From: Massilia sp. HP4
GTDB lineage: Bacteria > Pseudomonadota > Gammaproteobacteria > Burkholderiales > Burkholderiaceae_D
Reading direction: 5' to 3'
DNA: 64,000 bases
NCBI RefSeq assembly: GCF_005222695.1
Contig: NZ_STGG01000011.1
Span: 282,277 to 346,276, forward strand
This document shows, one piece after another, positions 58,025 to 64,000 of this stretch. The position numbers and the translations under genes were made by a program. Position 1 is the stretch's first letter. Each line of letters starts with the position of its first letter. The notes beneath the pieces were generated by a model. The model saw nothing but the letters and a program-made list of their open reading frames with translations, did no database searches and had not been told where the DNA came from.

Positions 58025-59130
58025 GCGGCTGGGAGAATTTTTCCGGCAGCTACCGCGCGGGCGAGGTCAGCTTCCTGCTGCGGCGCCTGCCGCAGCAGGG
58101 CTTCGTCGACGTGGCCGAGAAGGAAGCCCTGATCCAGAGCGGCCGCCGTCACTACAGCCAGATGCTGTCGCCCGAATCGACGCCGTCGGAACGCTATATG
58201 CGGCTGTTCGACGAAGCCTGCCGCGCCAATAATGCGCGCATGGCGCGCGACTGCCTGCGCCTGGCCCAGCTGATCGCCGCACGCCCGCAGCACCGGCTGG
58301 CGCTGGTCTCGCTGGCGCGCGCCGGAACCCCGGTCGGCGTAGTGGTCGCGCGCCTGCTGCGCGAGCTGTTCGGGCGCGACGTCGCGCATTACTCGGTATC
58401 GATCGTGCGCGACCGCGGCATCGACGCCGCGGCCCTGCGCCACATCCTGGCGCACGGGCACCAGGCGGACAGCATCGTCTTCCTCGACGGCTGGACCGGC
58501 AAGGGCGTGATCGCACGCGAGCTGGCCAGCTCGGTCGAAGTATTCAACGTGCGCCACGGGACCCATATCGACGCCGGCCTGCACGTGCTGTCCGACCTGG
58601 CCGGCGCCGCCGCCTGCGCGGCCTCGTGCGACGACTACCTGATCCCGTCGAGCATCCTGAACGCCACGGTATCGGGCCTGGTGAGCCGCACCGTGATGAG
58701 CGAGGACATGCGCGCCGACGACTTCCACGGCTGCGTGTTCTACGAGCAGTTCGCGGATGCCGACCGCTCGCAATCGTTCGCCGACGAACTGGTAGTGTCG
58801 GCACTGTCGCTGGCGTGGACGCAATCGGGCACGCTGTCGCGCGTCGAGCCGATCGACGCCGCTGCGGCGCGCGAACGCTCGCAAACCTATATCGGCCAGG
58901 CGATGCGGCGCTACGGCGTGGCCGACGTCAACCTGGTCAAGCCCGGCATCGGCGAAGCCACGCGCGTGCTGCTGCGCCGCGTGCCGCGCCTGGTCGTGCT
59001 GCGCGACCCTGGCGCCGCCGAAGTGGCCCACCTGGCCGTGCTGGCCGAAGAAAAACAGGTGCCGGTCGAGATCGACCCGGACCTGCCCTATCACGCAATA
59101 TCCCTGATCAGGAGTGCATCGGATGGCTAA
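58021..59130 (+). CDS. StiP/PELOTA-type phosphoribosyltransferase family protein (Ter module)
   Basis: 369 residues. GTG start inside the HAD stop overlap. PRTase-like domain (about 10-250) with ALVSLARAGTPVGVVVARLL, HYSVSIVRDRGID and the PRPP-loop-like VFLDGWTGKGVI; C-terminal ~100 residues (ADVNLVKPGIGEATRVLLRR onwards) resemble a PELOTA RNA-binding domain. Databases name the family cysteine protease StiP, but the sequence shows a PRTase fold. Second PRTase of the module, a hallmark of the Ter-linked pathway. Confidence 0.85.
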   Translation: MSGWENFSGSYRAGEVSFLLRRLPQQGFVDVAEKEALIQSGRRHYSQMLSPESTPSERYMRLFDEACRANNARMARDCLRLAQLIAARPQHRLALVSLARAGTPVGVVVARLLRELFGRDVAHYSVSIVRDRGIDAAALRHILAHGHQADSIVFLDGWTGKGVIARELASSVEVFNVRHGTHIDAGLHVLSDLAGAAACAASCDDYLIPSSILNATVSGLVSRTVMSEDMRADDFHGCVFYEQFADADRSQSFADELVVSALSLAWTQSGTLSRVEPIDAAAARERSQTYIGQAMRRYGVADVNLVKPGIGEATRVLLRRVPRLVVLRDPGAAEVAHLAVLAEEKQVPVEIDPDLPYHAISLIRSASDG

Positions 59131-60037
59131 ATCACTGGGCGCGTCGCTGTACGTGCCGGCCAATCACAAGAACCTGACCGCGATCGCCAACGGCGACCGC
59201 CTGCCGCACGCGCGCTCGCTGATCTTCTGTACCGAGGATGCGATCGCCGACCGGGAACTCTCCTGGTCGCTGTTCAACCTGTCGGTGGTGCTGGCGAACA
59301 TGCGCCTGGACGTGGCGGCCGACCGCTTCGTGCGGGTGCGCAATCCCGAAGTGCTGGCGCGCGTGCTGGCCATGCCCGGCGCCGAGAAACTGACCGGTTT
59401 CGTGCTGCCCAAGATCACGCGCCACAACTTCGACAGCTATTTCAAGCTGGTGCGCCAGACCGGGCACGTGCTGATGCCGACGCTGGAGACCGCCGAAGCC
59501 TTCGACGACGGCGAGATGCTGGGGCTGCGCGCCTTGCTGGAAGCGCCTGGCGTGCGGCATCGCATCCTGGCGCTGCGCATCGGCGGCAACGACCTACTGG
59601 CCCTGCTCGGCCTGCGCCGCCCGCGCGGCATGACCTTGTATCGCACGCCGCTCGGCCCGGTCATCTCGCGCCTGGTGACGACCTTCCGTCCCTACGGCTT
59701 CATGCTGACCGCGCCGGTATTCGAATACCTCGACCTGCCCGAACTGCTGGACCAGGAAGTGACCGAAGACCTGGCCCACGGCATGGTCGGCAAGACCGCC
59801 ATTCATCCCACCCAGATCGCGCCGATCGAGCAGCATTTCAAGGTGACGCCGCAAGACCTGGCGGTGGCGCGCGCCATCCTCGATGCCTCGAGCCCGGCGG
59901 TATTCCGCATGGACGACGCGATGCAGGAAGTCGCGACCCACCGCGCCTGGGCCGAGCGCACCCTCGAACAATCGCGCCTGTTCGGCTCGCGCGCCGACCT
60001 GGGCCACAAACCATTCCTGGAAGGAGAACCCTCATGA
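59123..60037 (+). CDS. HpcH/HpaI aldolase / citrate lyase beta-like protein (Ter module)
   Basis: 304 residues, CitE-like TIM barrel. LGASLYVPANHKNL, the RSLIFCTEDAI strand, metal-site region LMPTLETAEAFDDGE, LRIGGNDLLALLGLRRP and the conserved IHPTQIAPI. CitE-type enzymes cleave or form C-C bonds on CoA or acyl substrates; the Ter-linked clade has no known substrate. ATG 59123 with AGGAG at 8 nt; overlaps the previous gene by 8 nt and the next by 4. Confidence 0.88.
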   Translation: MAKSLGASLYVPANHKNLTAIANGDRLPHARSLIFCTEDAIADRELSWSLFNLSVVLANMRLDVAADRFVRVRNPEVLARVLAMPGAEKLTGFVLPKITRHNFDSYFKLVRQTGHVLMPTLETAEAFDDGEMLGLRALLEAPGVRHRILALRIGGNDLLALLGLRRPRGMTLYRTPLGPVISRLVTTFRPYGFMLTAPVFEYLDLPELLDQEVTEDLAHGMVGKTAIHPTQIAPIEQHFKVTPQDLAVARAILDASSPAVFRMDDAMQEVATHRAWAERTLEQSRLFGSRADLGHKPFLEGEPS

Positions 60038-61353
60038 CTACCTTTGGACGCGGACAAAAGGGCAAGCTGGCCGATCTCGGCACTGGCCACGTTTTCAATG
60101 TCGACGTCGAGATCGCCGCCAACGGCGCCTCGGTCGACGTCTCCTGCTTCGGCCTCGATGCCAACGACAAGCTGTCGGACGACCGCTATATGGTGTTCTA
60201 TAACCAGCTGGCGAGCCCCGAAGGCGCGGTGCGCCTGGACGTGAATGGCGGGCGCGCGCGCTTCGCCATCAACCTCGACGCTCTGCCGGCCTCGATCGCG
60301 AAGCTCGTGTTCGTGGCCGCGATCGACGGCGCGGCCACCATGCGCACGCTGGGCGCCAGCTCCCTCTCGCTGGGCAGCGCGGTGCGCTTCCCGTGGTCGG
60401 GCGCCGACTTCGGCGACGAGAAAGCGCTGATCGTGGCCGAACTCTACCGCCGCGACGGCCAGTGGCGCTTCGGCGCCGTCGGCCAGGGCTTCAATGGTGG
60501 CCTGTCGGCGTTGCTGGCGAACTTCGGCGGCACCGAGGCTGGGGCATCGACGCCAGCCGCGCCTGTGCCTGCCCCAGCGCCGGCACCAGCGCCGGCGCCG
60601 GCCAGGCCGGCGGTCTCGCTGTCCAAGGTCACCCTCGACAAGCGCGGCGACAAGATCTCGCTCGACAAGCGTCCCGGCGGCGGCTATGGCCGCATCCACG
60701 TCAACCTGAACTGGAACCAGGCCGCGATCGCGCCGCCGCCAGCCTCACCGCCACCGCCGCCCTCCTCGGCCGCGCGCGGCGGCGGCTTCCTCGACCGCCT
60801 GACCAGCATGGCGGGCGACCTTGCCAACAAGGCAGGCGAAATGGCCAACAAGGCCGGCGCGGCGCGCAAGGGCCGCAGCGGCATCGACCTCGACCTGGGC
60901 TGCATGTACGAGCTGGCCGATGGCCGCCGCGGCCTGGTCCAGGCGCTGGGCAACACCTTCGGCGACTACGAGCGCGAGCCCTTCATCCAGCTCGACGCCG
61001 ACGACCGCACCGGCGCCGCAGCCAATGGCGAGAACCTGTTCATCAACGGCGAGCGCTTCGACCAGATCAAGCGCGCGGTGATCTTCTCCTTCATCTACGA
61101 AGGCGCGGCCAACTGGGGCGTGACCAATGGCGTGGTGACGGTCACGGCGCCAGGCCAGGCGCCGGTCGAAGTGAAACTCGATGGCGGCGACCGCCAGATC
61201 ATGTGCGCGATCGCCCTGATCGAGAACCGCGGCGGCAACCTGGTGATCACCAAGCTGGCCGAGTACTTCCAGCAGCAGGGCATGACCAGCGCGCATGAGC
61301 TGATGGATCGGCATTACGGTTTTGGCATGCGCTGGAAGACTGGCAGTAAATAA
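60034..61353 (+). CDS. two-domain TerD/TerA-like stress protein
   Basis: 439 residues. N-terminal TerD domain (about 1-165; KGKLADLGTGHVFNVDVEIA, GLDANDKLSDDRYMVFYNQL, WRFGAVGQGFNGGLSALLA), a Pro/Ala linker (PAPAPAPAPAPA), a second short segment (VTLDKRGDKISLDKRPGGGY), another Pro-rich and helical linker (LANKAGEMANKAGAARKGRS), and a divergent TerD/TerA domain (about 285-439; IDLDLGCMYELADGRRGLVQ). TerA of tellurite operons has comparable divergence. Closes the Ter module. Confidence 0.85.
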   Translation: MTTFGRGQKGKLADLGTGHVFNVDVEIAANGASVDVSCFGLDANDKLSDDRYMVFYNQLASPEGAVRLDVNGGRARFAINLDALPASIAKLVFVAAIDGAATMRTLGASSLSLGSAVRFPWSGADFGDEKALIVAELYRRDGQWRFGAVGQGFNGGLSALLANFGGTEAGASTPAAPVPAPAPAPAPAPARPAVSLSKVTLDKRGDKISLDKRPGGGYGRIHVNLNWNQAAIAPPPASPPPPPSSAARGGGFLDRLTSMAGDLANKAGEMANKAGAARKGRSGIDLDLGCMYELADGRRGLVQALGNTFGDYEREPFIQLDADDRTGAAANGENLFINGERFDQIKRAVIFSFIYEGAANWGVTNGVVTVTAPGQAPVEVKLDGGDRQIMCAIALIENRGGNLVITKLAEYFQQQGMTSAHELMDRHYGFGMRWKTGSK

Positions 61354-61374
61354 GCCCTTTTCACGGCAGGGCTG

Positions 61375-61941
61375 CTACCACTTGCAGCCCTTGCCGGTGA
61401 CCGTCTCGATGGCGAGCGGGATCAGCAGCAGTAAGTTCACTTCCGTGCCGCCGGAATACTTGGTCTGGCAATCCGGGTGTTTCGCCCTTCGCACCGCGCG
61501 CGACAGGTCGCTGTCGTCACTGGCGCGCAGCGGCGCCAGCCCGACCGGCCCATGTTCGCTGTCCACCTGGCGCGCGGCCGCGCGCAACGACTCCATATCG
61601 ATCCGTCCCGGCTGCGCCGTCGCTCCCGGCGCCTCGGCCGCGGAAGCTTCCTTATTGGCCAAGACCGGCACCGCCACCCGTGCCGGTTCAACGGGCGCCG
61701 TTGCCGCTGGACGTCGTGCCGGCGAGCGTGACACGAGGGCCGGCCGAGGCTCGGCAGCGGCTGCTGCGGGCACGGGCATCCTTGGCGCCGCGATGATGGC
61801 AAGCTCGATGTACTCGGGCGGCGCCGGTTCGGGGCCACGACTTGGCGCGCCGCCGTGCTGCAGCAGCGCGAATCCGAGCAGGACATGGCCCAGTACGATC
61901 AGCGCACCGGGGCCGATCTGCGGCAATGGGAGCCGTTTCAA
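61375..61941 (-). CDS. unknown single-pass membrane protein, Ala/Pro-rich
   Basis: 188 residues from a TTG start overlapping the stop of the upstream gene (TTGA). One membrane helix at about 12-30 (GALIVLGHVLLGFALLQHGG), a periplasmic Pro/Ala/Arg-rich stretch (35-110), then a conserved-looking C-terminal part with two cysteines (KHPDCQTKYSGGTEVNLLLL, TVTGKGCKW). Family not recognised; TonB-like architecture only. Much longer upstream frame to 62850 exists but overlaps the membrane protein gene in another frame and lacks coding sense. Convergent with the Ter module. Confidence 0.65.
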   Translation of the reverse strand: MKRLPLPQIGPGALIVLGHVLLGFALLQHGGAPSRGPEPAPPEYIELAIIAAPRMPVPAAAAAEPRPALVSRSPARRPAATAPVEPARVAVPVLANKEASAAEAPGATAQPGRIDMESLRAAARQVDSEHGPVGLAPLRASDDSDLSRAVRRAKHPDCQTKYSGGTEVNLLLLIPLAIETVTGKGCKW

Positions 61942-62840
61942 GCCGTCAGCCGCCGGCACAGCCGCGTCGCCAGCAGTTCGGGACGGTCGAGGTACAGGAA
62001 CACATGGCGCGGCAGGCGCCTTTTCACCTGCCAGTGCAGGATGTCGACCCGCGCATCGTCTGCAAGTACCAGCACGCAGTTCGGCTGGTCGAACGGCGTC
62101 ACCAGCAGGGTATCGCGGCGCGCCACGCCGTGGCGCCGGCGCCAGGCCGGCAGCGGCGCATCGACCGTCTCGAGGCGCGCGATCGCCGACAACGGCAGCA
62201 CGCCATCGACGCGGGCACCCACGCGCAGGTGGAGTTCCTCGTCGGTCATGACATGGCGCCCGGCTCCGATATGCCAGCGGTCGCCCAGCACCCAGGCCAG
62301 CGTGTACAGCACCGCGGCAGCGCCGAGGGTGTGCAGCAAGGCCAGCTGGTTGGGGTCCTTGACGAACAGGTTCAGCAGCAGGACGTGGACCGGCAACTCC
62401 AGCAGCAGGCTCACGAACACCAGGGCGGTCGCGGTGTCGTAGGCGCCGCGTTCGAGATAGCCTAGCGCGACGCCATCCGGCAGCGGACCGGGCGCAGGCT
62501 GGCGCCGCAGGCGTTGCCAGCAGCCGATCCACAGCAGGCGGTCGAGCTTCAGCATGCCCACCAGTTCGGGCGGCAGCAGCGCCGCCACGCGTGCATGCCA
62601 TGACGCCCGGGCCGCATGCGCGCCGCGCAGGCGCTGCCAGGCGTCCGGCGCGTGGGCGAGATCTTTCGCCATCATCAGCAGCAGGGGTATTGCCAGGCCG
62701 GCGCTGCGCAGGAAGGGCTTGACGGCATCGGGGGCAAACACCTTGACGATAGAAACCGGGAACAGGGAAGCAAGGCCCAAGCCGGCGAGATCGCGCCATG
62801 AGGTGGCGCGCAGGGTCTGGGCAAAGGGAAGCTGAGGCAT
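61938..62840 (-). CDS. unknown integral membrane protein
   Basis: 300 residues from ATG 62840 (TTG 62858 would add 6). Hydrophobic stretches near 17-35, 42-58, 145-175 and 180-200 suggest about four membrane helices; the C-terminal third (LRVGARVDGVLPLSAIARLE ... CVLVLADDARVDILHWQVKR) looks like a small beta-rich PH-like cytoplasmic domain. Not recognised. Coupled to the following gene by TTGA overlap. Lies between the Ter module and rpsJ, on the ribosomal strand. Confidence 0.7.
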   Translation of the reverse strand: MPQLPFAQTLRATSWRDLAGLGLASLFPVSIVKVFAPDAVKPFLRSAGLAIPLLLMMAKDLAHAPDAWQRLRGAHAARASWHARVAALLPPELVGMLKLDRLLWIGCWQRLRRQPAPGPLPDGVALGYLERGAYDTATALVFVSLLLELPVHVLLLNLFVKDPNQLALLHTLGAAAVLYTLAWVLGDRWHIGAGRHVMTDEELHLRVGARVDGVLPLSAIARLETVDAPLPAWRRRHGVARRDTLLVTPFDQPNCVLVLADDARVDILHWQVKRRLPRHVFLYLDRPELLATRLCRRLTA

Positions 62841-62956
62841 GGGGCGGCAATCGGACAACGAAACATGTCGATTACATCACGCCAATGCCTGACGGACAAC
62901 GATTGATGTGCGCCGCTGCTCACTTCATGCGAGCCGCATGCGCCACGCTGAAATGA

Positions 62957-62996
62957 CAAGGGCCGGATCGCCCATTGAAGGTCGATCCGGCCCTTG
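62957..62996 (-). terminator. terminator downstream of rpsJ
   Basis: Perfect 14-bp inverted repeat (CAAGGGCCGGATCG / CGATCCGGCCCTTG) with a 12-nt loop, 38 nt past the rpsJ stop; on the minus strand it is followed by TCATTTC. It ends the tuf-rpsJ transcript before the cargo region. Confidence 0.75.
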
Positions 62997-63034
62997 CAGC
63001 GCTGGCGGACGAATCCGCCGGCACTTATACGGTA

Positions 63035-63349
63035 TTACTGCAGCTTGATTTCGACGTCGACGCCAGCTGGCAGGTCCAGCTTCATCAGTGCGTCAACGGT
63101 CTTGTCGGTCGGGTCCACGATGTCCATCAGACGCTGGTGCGTACGGATTTCGAACTGGTCGCGCGAGGTCTTGTTCACGTGTGGCGAACGCAGCACGTCG
63201 AAACGCTGGATGCGGGTTGGCAGTGGGACTGGGCCCTTGACGACGGCGCCGGTACGCTTGGCGGTGTCGACGATTTCCAGAGCCGATTGGTCGATCAGCT
63301 TGTAGTCGAATGCTTTGAGGCGAATACGGATTTTCTGGTTAGCGGACAT
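63035..63349 (-). CDS. rpsJ: 30S ribosomal protein S10 / NusE
   Basis: 104 residues. [40 protein letters not shown] and the C-terminal [19 protein letters not shown] are diagnostic. 30S head protein and NusB partner in antitermination. Follows tuf as expected, but rplC is not adjacent: it lies 14.8 kb away, and rpsJ has its own terminator. Confidence 0.98.
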   Translation of the reverse strand: MSANQKIRIRLKAFDYKLIDQSALEIVDTAKRTGAVVKGPVPLPTRIQRFDVLRSPHVNKTSRDQFEIRTHQRLMDIVDPTDKTVDALMKLDLPAGVDVEIKLQ

Positions 63350-63427
63350 GCTATTTCCTTTAAAAGAACGTTCCGGCTTATTGCCGGCAATGTGGTCAAG
63401 ACACTTCGGTACTGCTCAAGAGGCGGG

Positions 63428-63436
63428 AGTATAGCA
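63428..63436 (-). promoter_or_regulatory. extended -10 promoter of rpsJ
   Basis: TGCTATACT on the minus strand (extended -10 element), about 80 nt before the rpsJ ATG; -35 weak. It would allow rpsJ expression apart from tuf. Confidence 0.45.
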
Positions 63437-63453
63437 TCGTTCCCGCTCAAACA

Positions 63454-63485
63454 GATGGGGACAGACCAAAAAGTCTGTCCCCATC
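63454..63485. repeat. REP-like palindrome between tuf and rpsJ
   Basis: Perfect 13-bp inverted repeat GATGGGGACAGAC / GTCTGTCCCCATC with a CAAAAA loop. The GGGGACAGACC core resembles dispersed intergenic palindromes of Oxalobacteraceae (from memory, often near REP-associated transposases). It may also slow transcription after tuf. Confidence 0.5.
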
Positions 63486-63539
63486 GTTGTGCTGGAGAGA
63501 CTCCGTGAGGAGTCCATCCAGCGATCCCGGCCTGATGAA

Positions 63540-64000
63540 TTAGGCCAGGATTTTTGCAACAACGCCGGCGCCGACGGTACGGCCGCCTTCGCGGATTGCG
63601 AAGCGCAGACCTTCTTCCATCGCGATCGGAGCGATCAGCTTGACGGTGATCGAGACGTTATCGCCTGGCATGACCATTTCTTTGTCTGCTGGCAGCTCGA
63701 TCGAACCGGTCACGTCAGTCGTACGGAAGTAGAACTGAGGACGATAGTTGTTGAAGAACGGGGTGTGGCGGCCGCCTTCGTCTTTCGACAGGACGTAGAT
63801 CTCACCGGTGAAGTGGTTGTGCGGCTTGATCGAGCCTGGCTTTGCCAGGACTTGACCACGTTGCACGTCTTCACGCTTGGTGCCGCGCAGCAGCAGGCCG
63901 ACGTTGTCGCCAGCTTGACCCTGGTCCAGCAGCTTGCGGAACATTTCCACGCCGGTGCAGGTGGTCTTGACGGTGTCGACGATACCGATGATTTCGATCT
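63540..64000 (-). CDS. tuf: elongation factor Tu (partial, C-terminal part)
   Basis: C-terminal ~153 residues of EF-Tu; the 5' part lies beyond the window. [40 protein letters not shown], then [20 protein letters not shown] and [14 protein letters not shown] at the end. Delivers aminoacyl-tRNA to the ribosome. The order tuf-rpsJ is the standard str-S10 junction. Confidence 0.98.
   Translation of the reverse strand, partial: IEIIGIVDTVKTTCTGVEMFRKLLDQGQAGDNVGLLLRGTKREDVQRGQVLAKPGSIKPHNHFTGEIYVLSKDEGGRHTPFFNNYRPQFYFRTTDVTGSIELPADKEMVMPGDNVSITVKLIAPIAMEEGLRFAIREGGRTVGAGVVAKILA

Noticed and set aside
60541..60610. Short repeats in the TerA-like gene as a possible CRISPR or tandem array
   Set aside because: They encode a Pro/Ala linker inside a coding frame; no spacer structure.
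61942..62850. Upstream part of the 491-codon frame ending at 61375
   Set aside because: Arg/Pro-rich out-of-frame overlap with the membrane protein gene; only the part from TTG 61941 looks like protein.
48472..63034. Classical genomic island integrated at the tRNA-Val gene
   Set aside because: The cargo is on the 5' side of the tRNA, not at its 3' end; no integrase and no copy of the tRNA 3' end was seen near rpsJ.

Overview
The window reads as chromosomal DNA of a GC-rich betaproteobacterium of the Burkholderiales, most likely Oxalobacteraceae (Massilia/Telluria/Duganella type). The basis is the mrcA-pilMNOPQ-aroK-aroB-dgt order, the rplO-secY-infA-rpmJ-rpsM order and the protein sequences. 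No database search was possible, so the genus is inferred. I see no phage, IS element, integrase or CRISPR array.

Layout. 1-9217 (minus): a pilMNOPQ type IV pilus operon, a large Ig-repeat lipoprotein placed between pilQ and aroK, one continuous aroK-aroB reading frame, and the start of dgt. 9563-23488: mrcA, cyaY (minus), lptM, lysA, a DMT exporter, msrPQ (periplasmic methionine sulfoxide repair), ccsB/resB (System II cytochrome c maturation), a cytochrome c4, yihA/engB, hemB and a probable DUF4258/HTH toxin-antitoxin pair. 23489-33792: an unknown proline-rich membrane protein, an RND efflux permease and adaptor next to an OmpR/EnvZ-type two-component system, a Spy/CpxP-like protein, and dsbD. 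33922-48197 (minus): a nearly complete S10-spc-alpha ribosomal protein superoperon from rplC to rplQ, with secY, infA and rpoA.

The most unusual feature follows. The ribosomal cluster is broken between rplC and rpsJ: rpsJ and tuf lie at 63035-64000, about 14.8 kb away, in the expected order and on the expected strand. The intervening cargo starts with a tRNA-Val(GAC), a probable glucosylglycerol-phosphate synthase/phosphatase fusion and an MscS channel (osmoprotection), then an AraC regulator and an SDR oxidoreductase. Next comes a compact Ter stress module: terD, an ATP-grasp ligase, a phosphoribosyltransferase-TRSP protein, a HAD phosphatase, a StiP/PELOTA-type phosphoribosyltransferase, a CitE/HpcH-like lyase and a two-domain TerD/TerA-like protein. 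Two unknown membrane proteins follow. The five enzymes between the TerD proteins match the Ter-linked module predicted by comparative genomics to make a nucleoside-like metabolite whose identity is unknown. TerB, TerC, TerZ and the TerY/kinase/phosphatase genes are absent from the window.

The split appears regulated on both sides: rpsJ is followed by a 14-bp perfect hairpin, and rplC has a good sigma70 promoter (17-bp spacing) just downstream of the tRNA. Promoters, terminators and hairpins given here were read by eye.
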